Assembly: GCA_019914995.1 (NCBI GenBank)
Contig: CM034139.1
Location: forward strand, 3,636,461 to 3,700,460
DNA from: Acanthochlamys bracteata
Lineage: Eukaryota; Streptophyta; Magnoliopsida; Pandanales; Velloziaceae
DNA: 64,000 bases
Reading direction: 5' to 3'
In this document: positions 24,501 to 36,020 of the stretch, piece by piece
How the letters are laid out: the number at the start of each line of letters is the position of its first letter
Numbering within the stretch: position 1 is the first letter of the stretch
Notes under the pieces: model-generated
Told to the model about the DNA's origin: nothing
Database searches by the model: none
The model's input: only the letters and a program-made list of their open reading frames with translations
Position numbers and translations under genes: made by a program

Positions 24501-25552
24501 TTGTTTATAAGACCAAGTACATGGCGTACCTTACTAATGATGTATACATTTTCATCATTTGCTCTAAGATTGATGGAACCGATTTCAGCAACTTTAAGGA
24601 CTTGTCCATTTTCTATCCGCACGACACCTCCACAAATAACTTTATAGTGATGAAATAAATCTCTTCTAGAAGTCATGTGATAGGATGCTCCCGAGTCCAA
24701 GATCTAGTCATCTGAGAGTTTGGACGCAACCACCATCTCTCCCACTAAAGCCTCACCATCATCAGAGTTGTACGGCACACAAGTAAGGGACTTCGAGAGA
24801 TTCGTACCTCTAACCTTATTTAGAATGGTCTTACATTCTCTTTTGAAATGTCCAAGCTTTTCACAGGCATAACACTTCACCTGTCGCTTATTTTTCTTCT
24901 GTCCAGAGCAGTTATTGAATTTTCGTTTCTTACCCAAGCTATTTTGTGCAATCAATAAGGCTTCAGCTTGGTGCCCATCAGGTACAATCTCTTGTTTATG
25001 TTTGCGGCGACCTTTTTCCTCAAGAACAGCTGCTGCTACCTCATCATAAACAAAAAAATCTATATCAGTCGTACTAGTGAGGTTGATCACTATCTGGTCA
25101 TAGAAATCAGGAAGGCTTTGTAGAAGGATCAAGGCACGTTCATTGGTCTCTATCTTCTTTCCCAACGTTGTCAATTGAGAAAACAAAGCCTCCAATGAAC
25201 CCAAGTGCCCTGAAGCAGAAGCTGAGTCCAACATGCGTAGAGAATACATCTTTCTCATTAAGAAAATGGCATATTGCGGTAATTTCTTAGCATAAGTCTT
25301 TTTCAGCTTCTCTCATACCTCCTTTGCGGTCTTCTTTTCCAGTACACTCAGCAAGATATCATCGGCCAAAGTAAGATGAATGTGTGCCAAAACATTTCGC
25401 TCAATCTTCTGCCATCTTTCTTCCGAAAAATCACTTGGCCGATTCTCTAATGCTTCCAAACAGTTCTCATTTGCAAGAACCGCCAATAGCCTTGCTCTCC
25501 ACAATGTGTAGTTGCTCCCATTGAACTTCTCAATCTTGTATTTGCTAGTCAT
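21571..25552 (-). pseudogene. Copia gag-pol coding region, broken
   Basis: Gag starts at 25552 (MTSKYKIEKFNGSNYTLWR) and carries one zinc knuckle, CYACEKLGHFKREC, near 24860. The protease motif is LDSGASYH near 24690. The integrase has HLKLGH...CEKCV near 24200-24270, VIDDFSKRSWVF, the Asp/Glu core residues in LRSDND-REY, and NGIAERFNRTLAE. The reverse transcriptase shows LYRLKQAPRCWF and YVDDM near 22600-22770. The RNase H has STTKAEYMAA and a C-terminal KHIDIQYHYVQE. The frame is interrupted at TGG-to-TGA in gag, TGG-to-TAG before the protease, CAG-to-TAG at several integrase sites, and by frameshifts between the integrase and the reverse transcriptase and within the reverse transcriptase. 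No functional polyprotein can be made. The long unmodified stretches show it was once an autonomous Ty1-copia element. Confidence 0.93.
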
Positions 25553-25567
25553 CGTAACAAATCAGTG

Positions 25568-25581
25568 ACTCTGATGCCACT
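25568..25581 (-). other. Primer-binding site, initiator-tRNA-Met type
   Basis: Immediately inside the 5' LTR the minus strand reads AGTGGCATCAGAG. This differs at one position from the TGGTATCAGAGC that pairs with the 3' end of initiator tRNA-Met in most plant copia elements. Confidence 0.75.
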
Positions 25582-26110
25582 TGTTAGAAATAACGAGTGT
25601 GTTCGGTTGTCGATAGACGCAGCGAAAATATAAACACACTAAAGAATATTACATAAACAATATGAGAATTGAGAAAAAAGCAAAACAAACACAAAGACAA
25701 GAGATTTACGTGAAAAAAAAACGAGAAAAACCTCACGGGAAGGCAAACTAGCCTTTAAGGAAATCACTAACTCAAAGCAATTACAAACTCTTATATTACA
25801 CTTTAAGTAGAACTTCTAATTAGAATACTTTGTTTTTATCTCTCACACTTAATGTTGTGAATGGTATGATTGATGCTTCAAACAAGTATTTCTTATCTAT
25901 ATATATAGTATGCCAAAAAGACTCTTAAATTTTTAAACCTTTTCATTAATTGAATCCTTTAACTTTTCATCTTCTATTAGATGATTCAACTTTTTTAACC
26001 TTCCAACTTCATGGTGGTATTTTATCTTCCTTAATCCTTTAACATTCCAATATGAATGCATATTTAATTTATTAATTACTAATTTATATAGTGCTTTACA
26101 ATGTCTAACA
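25582..26110 (-). repeat. 5' LTR of the copia element
   Basis: It has the same length and ends as the 20903-21431 copy. It holds A or T at many positions where the other LTR has G or C, as expected from decay of methylated cytosines. It lies upstream of gag and next to the primer-binding site, so it is the 5' LTR in the minus orientation. Confidence 0.93.
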
Positions 26111-27751
26111 AAAACTCACTTTACTGCAATTAAATGAGAACAAATATCATATTAATTAATTGTTAAGAGAGATGTGTTAATCTAACTACTATCAAAATAT
26201 GAAGAGCATATACCAGAGTAGTACCTAATAATTTCACACAAATGATTAATAAAAAGCGTTTGATTATGAATGACAATGATTTGCTGGTAGGTAATACAGC
26301 ATGGAATGCATAATCTATTATAAGATATACAACTAAATTATACGTAATTAATCGTTGACATTGGACTCCGTCAACGGAATAATAATGCTTTGATTTAGGA
26401 GCAAAATTTCTGTAAGAAGATAATGGAATGAGCTCGATTGAAAACCTTTATATAATATATAGAAATTCTGTAAACCAAAATCAAAATCTTAAAAGACATA
26501 TTTACCCCCAACCCCTCTCCCCCCGGTGACTTTTCCTGCTGTAATATTTTATATTTATTTTTTATAAATTTAACTAATTTTATAAATAATTTAAATTTGA
26601 TTCGATTATTAAATAAATCAATTCAAAATTAATTTTTAAATTGCCACTCTTAAAAGTTGCAGCAGTAGACGAGGGAAGCTTTTGCTTTTCTTCAGAGTTG
26701 TAAATTAGAACCCTCTGGCATTGGATCGTCGTTCATGTGGTGCTATAACACTAGCCACATGCTCTCTCATTCACGTTTTTATTCCTATTGAGTGAATTCA
26801 TAAAGATTATATAAAAATTTAGATCTAATCAGGTCTATAAAATAAGCACTAGTTAGAGATAAACGCGGTTTTTGGAAAGATAAGTCCTTAACAATATATT
26901 GAAACATAAGCAGAGCGATAATTGATGCACCCGTAAGAGATAGACATGAGCTTTTTAATTTGTTTTCTCCCTTCTTTGAAGCTTCCAGGAAATAATGCAG
27001 AAAATATTTCAACAGTATTTATATTTTAGAAAAATTTTATGCTTTGTATTGCAGTCTAGGCTTGGCAATCTCATAAAAAAAGGCAATATAAAGATTCTTA
27101 ATTATAAGAGCAGAGCAGAGCTAAAATAAAAACTTAATTATAAGAACTTTGGAAAGTCAATTATTATATTTATAATCATGTAGTGCTTCTCCAATTCCAA
27201 GGACGTAGCATGTTCTTAATAATGAAATTTTTTTTTTCTTAGGATTCCTATGAATAGATTGAGTATGAACTCTGCTTTCTCTTACTTCTTCTCAGCTCTC
27301 GTTCTTATCCCATTTTATGCTTCCGTGTTTATTAATACTTTTAATTTTTTTTTAAAATTTACTCACTTCAAATCAAAATAAGTACAAATTTTTTATTTTT
27401 TATTTTATTTTTAAAATTTAAAGTTTAAACTTAAAACTTTACAATATTTGTTTTCACAAACATATACAACATTAATCGTGTACCATTTGTCAAAATTTAT
27501 GCACCTAACGCTACAGTATATGTCGGAAAATTTCACGACACAATATTTTTGTGATATAAAATAAAAACCTGTTTTATATATTTAACCCATTATATATATC
27601 TTACAAAAATTTTGAAAAAAGAGTTCAGTACATAAATTAACTTTAAGATGATCCCCGATAGCCTTGCTGTCAATGATAATATATAACACAAACTCCCTCG
27701 ACTCTCTTTCTCCTTACTGTTCTTCTTCATCTTAATTCCTGTTGTTCTTCC
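26111..27751. other. Intergenic DNA and upstream region of the bHLH gene
   Basis: No gene is visible. The sequence is AT-rich, with one C-rich patch (CCCCCAACCCCTCTCCCCCC) near 26505. A TATA-like AATATATAAC near 27679 lies about 70 bases before the bHLH start codon and may be its core promoter. Confidence 0.5.
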
Positions 27752-28288
27752 ATGGATGATCAACAACACCAACAACACAGAGCTAAAACATACCATCGCA
27801 GAAACGAACCATGCATGAAAAGTAGTACTACTGCTCCAGTAGTTGTCCCCACAACAAGCATTATCGAGCGAGGAAAACGGATAAAGTTCGCCGCAGAGAT
27901 CGGGCTCGTACGTTCTTCCCGTGACCGGCATTGGGGTCGCGCCCTTCGCCGACGCCTCCTTAGAAAGACTAGTACTGCTAGTTCATGCGGTAGTTGCAAG
28001 CTTGAAGCTTATAAGAAGGCGTACAACAAGTTTTCATGCAAGAAAGAAGGAGGAGGAGATGAAGAAGATGAAGAAGTGGCGGTGGAGAAGAAGGTGAGAG
28101 CTCTGCAGAGGCTCGTGCCCGGAGGAGAAACACTAGAAATTGATAAACTTTTCGAAGAGACTGCGGATTACATCGAAGCTTTGGAAGAACAGGTGTCGGT
28201 TATGAGAACTCTTGCAAATTTCCTTGGACATGAGTTTGATCAGAATAGAGATAATCTTCTAGCTTCTTCATACAAGATCGATACATAA
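27752..28288 (+). CDS. Atypical bHLH protein of the PAR1/UPB1/IBH1 kind
   Basis: A single exon of 178 codons with ATG at 27752 and TAA at 28286-28288. Residues 1-60 are Gln/His-rich, then basic. DRHWGRALRRRLLRK at 58-72 is a basic helix. An acidic stretch at 101-109 precedes the helix-loop-helix at about 111-158: VEKKVRALQRLVPGG, then FEETADYIEALEEQV and MRTLANFLG. The basic DNA-contact residues (His-Glu-Arg pattern) are missing before helix 1. Such proteins dimerise with other bHLH factors and block their DNA binding in growth, light or brassinosteroid responses. The VPGG loop and FEETADYI closely fit PAR1/PAR2 and UPB1-type proteins, but the exact orthologue cannot be settled by eye. The gene is intact and isolated from its neighbours. 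Confidence 0.85.
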   Translation: MDDQQHQQHRAKTYHRRNEPCMKSSTTAPVVVPTTSIIERGKRIKFAAEIGLVRSSRDRHWGRALRRRLLRKTSTASSCGSCKLEAYKKAYNKFSCKKEGGGDEEDEEVAVEKKVRALQRLVPGGETLEIDKLFEETADYIEALEEQVSVMRTLANFLGHEFDQNRDNLLASSYKIDT

Positions 28289-31200
28289 CAGTGTGATTGA
28301 TGGAACAATTAATGGTTGATCTATATATAGATATCTGTTTTATTTATTTATTTATTTTCTTAGGATTTGTTTTTGTTTTAATTTTATTTTCTTCTCTTTC
28401 TTATAATAAGAAAGATCTGTATGGTTTTCAATTTTAGTTTCCCGTTCATGTAAAAATTAAAGAAATATATATAAAGAGGAAGAAGAGATCATTCTTCTTC
28501 TTATGTTCATGTTTGGTTGATTTGTTTTTTTGTTCATGTAGTTAATTGTTATATGTGTTTGTTTTCTTTCTTTCTGCATGAAAATGTAGTAAATTATCAG
28601 TACTGGTTCAACAAAAAATAGAACACAGATAAAACTTATTTTAAAACAATTTAAATTATTTTAATTTAAAAAAAAACTTTTTTTTTCAAAAATACTCACA
28701 AAAATATTTTGTAACGGTGGGTCAATAGTGTTGGGGTACTAACATACATGGTCCTGTGTTGTTAAACCTTTTTATCATAAAAGTTCATTCTCAAATGCTC
28801 CCAAGATCTAAGACACAGCATGTGCAACCATCTTATGATAAAAAAAAAAAGAAAAAGAACAAGTCAGTCACTAGGAGATGTTGGTAAGTGTTTATTGAAA
28901 AAGAATTTTTGAAATATTTTAAAATTTTTTTAAAAATAAGTTTTATTTTTTATTTAAAAAAATAATAAAAATAATTAATAAAAAAATTTTATGACGTAAA
29001 ATTTTTCTATATTATTAAAATTTTATAAAATATTTTAAAATTTTTATTAAAAATATAAAATAAAAAATTGAAACAAAAAAGCTCCTCCAAATATCTGTAT
29101 TTTTACCTGTTTTAATTTCCATGTCAAATATTGAAAGGATCATTTGTAGCCACATCCAAATCCAAGTATGAAAAGTTCCAACTTATGTCGGTAGTAATTT
29201 GAGAAAAGCTGGATAGGTGCTCTAAGTAATGGATTCTATTTTGTTACTCATTCGTGCTTCTTTTGATTAGATGATCAGGGAATTCATTCTTAAGTTGAAT
29301 CCAATTTGTTAATCCAATCAAAGTTTATCTCTAATTCAATATTTAAGAATGCTTAAAAAATTAAAATATTCTAAAATAAAAAATATTTAAAATATTTCAA
29401 AAAAAGGAAGCATTTTTTAAATCTAAAATAATAATAATAATATCTTATGAGATATAATTTTTAATATTTTTAAATTTTAAAAATTCTTTTATAGAATATT
29501 ACAAAAAGAAAAGTTAGGATAAACTACTTTCTATAATGCATTGCAAGCGATGCCTAATAATCAGTGAATTTCACGGAACTAAATTTCATTGATTTGTTCA
29601 GTGAATCCCAAAAATACCAATCACGCTCACACATAGGAGGTGAACAAAAATTTCAAGAAATTGATGAAAGTTGTCATATTATATAAATTATAAATAAACA
29701 AATTATTTTCCTCCAAACACAAAGCATTATGAATTTATGATTGTTACTAACCTTATATTTAAATACAAAAGATTTAATTGCAGGGTTCATGCTCTGCATG
29801 TTACTCTACTCGATATTCATTATATTTATGTTATATGTATCCAGATCAATTAATCAATTAAAGAGATTTGAAATTGTTTATAAAATAGAAATTTTGAAAT
29901 AGAAAGTATTTTTATTTTTTTTGAAAAATAAATTTTATTTTTTTTATTTCTAAAAAAATAATAAAAAATATATAATAAAAAAATTTTATTAATTAGAATT
30001 TTTCTATACTTTTTAAACTTTTAAATAAATTTTCTACATCCTTATAAAATATGTATTAAAAATATAAAATTAAAAATTAAAAAATATCGTTGATAAAATG
30101 CTAAGCCAAAACGGGCACTAATTTTTGTCTACTATAACCAATTAACAATAATTAATTTCGTAAATCCCTTCGGAAATTGGAAGCAGAGTTTGATGTCGAA
30201 GCCCGTCGAAGTAGACACTCATTTGGGCCTTAATTTGGGTCCATCTAAAGACTATCTAACCATCATCTACTTTTAGCCCACTAGAGCTTTCAAATGTAAA
30301 AACAACTTTTATGACCTTGTTTGAAATTACTTCAAAAATAGAATTTTTGAACTTTTTTTAGAAAATGAATTTATCAATTTTTTGTAATTAAAAAGATACA
30401 TATGTAATGACTCTATGATGTACAATCCATTTTTCTAAATTTTCAAAAACATTTCTAAATCCCAAAAATAAATTTTCTTATATAAAGATTAGTAAGTGCT
30501 TTTTGGGTTAGGAGCCGTTTGGGATTAGAACGTGTTTACTATAGGATGAACTCATTTTTCTGAAAATGAGTTTAAAAAATAAAATTAAAAACTAAAAATA
30601 CTTAATAAAAAATAAAATTTTATAATTATTTTATATTATAAATAAGTTTTAAAATTAAATTTTAAAAAATAATTTTTAATAAAAATAATTTATTTTAATT
30701 TTGTAATATATTTTATGATGTAAGTGAGTTTGAGGGGGTTGGTAAACAAATCTTTATTGGACGGTGATTTTGCTCCAACGATTTTATTTTTTTTTTTATT
30801 TTTAATAAATTTTTATAATATTTTATATAATTTATTAAAAATTTGAAAATTATAAAAAAATTTATTGTATAAAATTTTATTATTACTTATTATTATTATT
30901 ATTATTATTTATATATAAAAAGTTTATTTTTTAGAATAAAATAAAAATATATTTTTTTTCAAAACAATTTTATTTTAAATATGCTCTCAGATGTACTCTA
31001 ATATAGAAACAGAACGCACCTATATAATTTCCAACGCAAAAGTATATATGCACTCTCTTCTATGTAATCTCTTGTCAGAATCGTTCGATCAAATTCAATC
31101 ACGTGAACACGAATATGAACAACAAAAACATGATTAATTTTTTTAAATACTGATGTTTTAATAGATTGGAAACGTCTGAACGAAGTTGAGTACACTTTAT

Positions 31201-31487
31201 TTGCACGGCAACATCTCACCATTAAAGACCGCGTTTAGAATTGCTTTGCAATAGCATTTTTAATATTATTTTATATGTTTTAATAATTTTTTATAAATTT
31301 TTACTTAAAATGAAAAATATAAATAAATTTTACATAATAAAATTTTATTAATATTTATTTTTGTTATCTTTAATTATAACTTTTATTATTCCAAAATTAA
31401 ATATAAATATTAAAAAAAATTGAAGTACTTTTGAAACGACCTCCTTTTTGTCACACACCACTAACAAATGAATTAAAGATATAAATA
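28289..31487. other. AT-rich intergenic DNA
   Basis: The first 200 bases are the 3' flank of the bHLH gene. Beyond them no gene is visible. Segments at 28900-29090, 29885-30115 and 30750-30970 resemble each other as AT-rich cores flanked by words such as GTGTTT and AAACG, and may be decayed MITE-like elements. A (TTA)n tract lies near 30880. Confidence 0.5.
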
Positions 31488-31709
31488 GCGTGTTTACCAA
31501 CTCTCTAAATTCCACTTTCTTTAAATTTATTTTTAACATAAAATACTTACAAAAATTAAAATAAATTTTTTATTAAAATTTAAATTTAAAACTTACTATA
31601 AATATATAATTAATATAAAATTTTATTTTTTATTAAATATTTCTAATTTTTAATTTTATTTTTTAAATTTACTTTCTAAAAACTCCACTTCACTCCGGTA
31701 AACACGCCC
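31488..31709. mobile_element. MITE-like inverted-repeat element, GCGTGTTTACC ends
   Basis: The left end reads GCGTGTTTACCAACTC. The right end, inverted, reads GCGTGTTTACCGGAGTG, giving 11 matching terminal bases with partial matching beyond. The interior of about 200 bases is almost pure A/T. It is a short non-autonomous element with no coding capacity. No clean target-site duplication is seen, so the superfamily is not assigned. Confidence 0.6.
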
Positions 31710-32364
31710 AAAACGTACTCTCTCTTTCATTTTGATAAAGACTTCTCGTGTTTTATTGTTTCTTTTTTAGTTTGTGGGAATTTAAAGATGCAAAGATGCA
31801 AAAGAAACAAAAGGCTACAAAAAAGAAGCAGAGAATCAAACTGTTGTTCTTCCACTTAGTTATTTGTTAGTTCTTCTTAATAATTAACTCTTGTTCTTGC
31901 GTTAGTGCGTGTTATTTTCTTTAAAGTAAGTTATCAAAATAAGTTTTAAAACATAAATTACTTCAAAAGTAATTACTAAATATAAATTTAATTTTTATAT
32001 TTATTTTTATTAAAAACTAAAAATGAGTTAGAGTTTGAAACGTTATTATTATATTTACTTTATATTTTTATTAAATATAAACTTTTCGGAATCTAATTTT
32101 TTTATAAAAAAATAAATTTCAAACTAAATAAGAGTGATAAAATGCAATTATTTAGTTACTTATTTATATGCATAAACAACTTTTATTGAGGCTTCATTTG
32201 GTGACACGTAACGAGGGAGTCTTCGCCTTTGAAAATTACTAAAATGTAGTTTGGACCCATTAATATTAATAAGATAGTAATAATTACTTTAATGATTAGA
32301 TCATTTTCTTAAGGATTTGGTACGTTGATCGTTGATAATTAACTAAGCAACCCATCGCCATCAA

Positions 32365-32605
32365 GGGCGTGTTTACGTATCTTTCCAAACTCATTTTTTA
32401 TAAACTTAATTTTAATAAAAAATAACTTTAAAAATTAAAATAAATTATGTTTAGTAAAAGTTTATTTGTAAAATTTAATTTTATCATTTAGTTATAATAT
32501 AAAATTATTATAAAAATATTATTTTTATTAAATATTTTTAATTTTTAAGTTTATTTTTTTAACTTATTTTCAAAAAATGAATTTATAGTCTAATAAACAC
32601 GCCCC
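32365..32605. mobile_element. MITE-like inverted-repeat element, GGGCGTGTTTA ends
   Basis: It opens with GGGCGTGTTTACG and closes with an inverted copy of GGGCGTGTTTA. Beyond the ends, the left AAACTCATTTTTTATAAAC also partly mirrors the right side. It shares end sequence and an AT-rich interior with the element at 31488-31709, so the two probably belong to one family. Confidence 0.6.
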
Positions 32606-34261
32606 AAATGGTGACCCATTTAATTATCTTGCTTTAACTATATGCGTCGCCCGAGTAGAGATTGAAACGTTGCGTTCTTTATTTTGGTAACGTTCAAAGT
32701 TCTTAAAATTAAAAGTTCTTAAAAATTATTTTTTCCAAATTTTAATAAAATATTATTAATTATTAAATAATTAAAAAAACTAAAATAATAATGATAAGTA
32801 ATGAAAGCCATGTCATTTATTTCTTCTATAATATTTATTAATATTCATGAGAGAATAATCACACTTATGATGGAAGAAAGGACGAAGAATTAATCACATA
32901 GTTACCAACCCATTGAATTTATTTCTTTCAAAATTTTTTAATATAAAATAAATATTTAAAAATTTTTAATAAAATATTTTTAATATTTAATTTTTTATCA
33001 AACTTATTTTAAAAAATGAATTTATACAAAATAAATATGATAGAAGGAAAAGCAATGTTGTATCTAGATATTTAAAAAGAAAAAAAATCACTTGAAGGGA
33101 CGATTTGGATGTAATTTTAAAATAATTTTTTAAAATAAAATATATTTCTTTTTTTAAAAATAATTTTTATTTAAAAAAATTAATAAAATAATAAAAAATT
33201 TTGTTTTGTAAAAGTTTTTATATTTTTAATTTTTAAATAAATTTTGTAAAGTTTAAAAAATATATTAGAATTAAAAATTATTTGTTTGCCAAACGCTCAA
33301 AGTCCGAAGCGATGAATTTTGAGTTCATAGATAAATAAAAATGTCTTTCATAACGAATGCGTCGGTGGTAGTGTACGGCACCGACGGTGATTGAAGTCAC
33401 GTGGCAAGCCTTTTTCTGACCAAACTTCATACAGAAGAATCGAAGTTAAAAATTAATCACCAGACTAAATGCATATTTCAATTACAATAAATTTTAGTTT
33501 TCCTCAAAATTTTAAATATATTGTTTTATATATTTTAATTATTATTTTAAATTTTATATCAAACGTTTATTTTTTAAATAATTCTATTCTAAATTTTATT
33601 TTCATACATTTTAATTAGAACTCAAGCTTTATCTTATTGAACTTTAAAATATTATTTTTTATTAAAATTTATTTTTACGAAAATTTTAATATAAAATTAT
33701 TCAAACAGTCTTAAATAAACCTGCAATCAGATTTAATAGTATTTTAGGAGAACGAAAAAAATGATATTGCTTGCCTTTTTGCTTGCTAGCAGAAACGGCA
33801 ACACCTACGGTTATTATATTTATATATGAAAAGATTTAGAAAGTGTTTTTATATTTTATGTAAAATTATATCTTTAAATTTGTTCTTTTTCTTTAATTTC
33901 TTTTTGAAAGACAGGCACCGCCTACAAAAAAAAATGTAGACAACGGGCTATTATTTTATTTATCTTTTGTTTGATATGGACATAAAAAAATGGAATAAAG
34001 TAAAGAAAAGAAGAAATGAAATAAAATTCTTTTGTTTATGAATGGCTGGAAAAATATTATAAAACTTTTTTAAAAATTAAAATTAGAATGAAAAAAATGA
34101 TAAACAGTTGCCAAAAAACTAGTGGGGTAAACTACCGAGTTGGACAAGTTAAGGTTGCTTTAATTCCGTTAAACCTTACTTCACTTTAATTTTTATGCGA
34201 GAAAAAATGTTTTAAAATAAAGAAAAGAAAGACACTTGGTGTTTTCTTTTGTAGCAAATCA
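32606..34261. other. AT-rich intergenic DNA
   Basis: No gene is visible. A segment at about 33094-33305 (GGGACGATTTGG to CCAAACGCTCAAAGTCC) has weakly inverted ends and an AT-rich core, and may be a further degraded MITE-like copy. Confidence 0.5.
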
Positions 34262-34522
34262 ATTGAGGGCGTTTGGGATTATTTTTTTAATATTTTTTTA
34301 AAATTTTTTATTTTATGTTTTTTAATATATATTTTATAAATATATAAAAAATTTATTTAAAAATTTAAAAAATATAAAAAAATTTACCATATGAGATTTT
34401 TTTATTATATATTATTATTATTTTTTTAGATATAAAAAATATAACTTATTTTTAAAAAAATAAAAATATTTTTTATTCTAAAAAAATTCTATTTTATAAG
34501 TACTATCAAACGCCCCCTCAAT
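34262..34522. mobile_element. MITE-like inverted-repeat element, ATTGAGGGCGTTTG ends
   Basis: The left end is ATTGAGGGCGTTTGGG. The right end inverted is ATTGAGGGGGCGTTTG, which matches apart from two extra G residues. The interior of about 220 bases is almost entirely A/T with AATATATATTTTATAAATAT-type words. No protein is encoded. The end sequence is related to, but not the same as, the GGGCGTGTTTA elements upstream. Confidence 0.65.
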
Positions 34523-36020
34523 AATGAATATTACTTAAAAACGAAGTCCACAAGAATTCGAAAGGCTTATCTTATAAGTTTTAAAATAATAGTTAAATAG
34601 AATAAAATAAGAATAAACTTTTACTGGGCACGTGTGTCACGAGCACAACCGCAAGGAAAGAAAAAAAAGGAGGAAAGAAAACCCACCAACTGTTCGCTCT
34701 CTTTGGTCACCAATCAGTGGGACCCACACTGTCTCTGTGTGAACGTTACATATGCTGGAGTGTATACGCACGAACATAAACAACTGCTTAGATTTCCGTT
34801 CAGAATAATTAATTAATTAATTTTTAATATTATTATTTCTGATAAATTGTTATAATAATTTATATTATTTATTTTTATTTTTATTTAAGTTTTCTATAAA
34901 TATTTTTAAATAGCCTCTAAATTTGTTAGATTATAGATATGATACGCAAAAACACAACAACAACACCAACAGCAAATTCCTTACGATTTGTTTTCATTTT
35001 TATTTATTTATTATTGTTTTTGTGTGTTTGTTACATAAGTGAGCACCGAGCTAATTTCTCACGCTGATATTTTTTAATAATAATTTTATTGTTCTAATTC
35101 CTACCAGAATTTATGAATAAAAAATTATATATGGTTGTTAGTTCTACATATTAATTGCACAAGGAAGATGCATATAATGGTTTTAGAAAGAAGAAGAGCC
35201 ATTATTTCTTGCGATTACTTTTATCTCTATGTGCATTAAATCCATGTATTTGTCTCTAGGAATATTCCCCCATAATTTGGGATAATGAAATCCAGCTGGA
35301 AATATATAGTATTAATCTCACTCTGCTGCGAAGAAAAATTTAACGTAACTATCATAAGAATCCTCTATGATATGATAAGAATAATAAACTATCAATCATG
35401 TTACAGAAGAAAAGATTAGAAAAAAAATAAGAAAGATAATAGAGAAGATGAAATGTTGTTGTTAAATTAACATGGATAGTAGTTTGCTTTCTAGGAAAGA
35501 ACGGAACGTCCCACCATGTTCTTCTCTCGACTGGCCGTTTAATTCCTTTACCTTATCCGAAACTCATCTAAAGTTAACAAAGTCAAACTTTATTAATAAC
35601 AAAAGAAGAAATTATATTAGCCAAAATTGTTTTTGCAACTGCAGACCTCTAAAATGGAAAGAAAGACGAGTGGGTACAGTGTTTCATTTTGAAAAGATAT
35701 CCAACAACTTGAAAACTGGAATAATAGTGTCTGGATAAACATGATGATGAATAAATTCCCCGGAACTTTTTCCTTGTGGCCAATAATTTTTATTCTTATG
35801 GTCTCAATATCACTAAAAATTCATTTTGTGTCTGATTTTGCAAAATACTCTTCCACCTAAATTTACTATAAACTACTCTTCTACCTAAATTAACACGCTT
35901 CCGTAAAAATGTAAAAAAAAAAAAGAAAACCATGCAGAGAGAGGTTAGCCGGCACCCTAAAAGTACTGAATTCTCAAAAAGCCCTCCACAGTATCTTTTA
36001 TTTACAATAAAGGCCATTAC
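34523..36020. other. Intergenic DNA
   Basis: No gene is supported. Short open frames at 34634-34816 and 35472-35738 resemble no known protein, and their composition is like the non-coding surroundings. Confidence 0.5.

Larger units (their letters stand above)
20903..26110 (-). mobile_element. Full-length but inactive Ty1-copia LTR retrotransposon
   Basis: Two 529-bp LTRs (20903-21431 and 25582-26110) bound an internal region read on the minus strand in the copia order gag, protease, integrase, reverse transcriptase, RNase H. Both LTRs start TGTTAG and end CTAACA. A tRNA-Met-type primer site lies next to the 5' LTR and a purine-rich tract next to the 3' LTR. Flanking 5-mers are aaaat and aaaac, so any target-site duplication has one mismatch. 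The LTRs differ at roughly one position in ten by eye, mostly G/A and C/T changes, so the insertion is old. The coding region is broken by several stops and frameshifts. It is a single element with no nested insertion visible. Confidence 0.95.

Noticed and set aside
34634-35738. Two open frames of 60-88 codons upstream of the MAP kinase gene
   Set aside because: Low-complexity or AT-driven composition, and no family resemblance.
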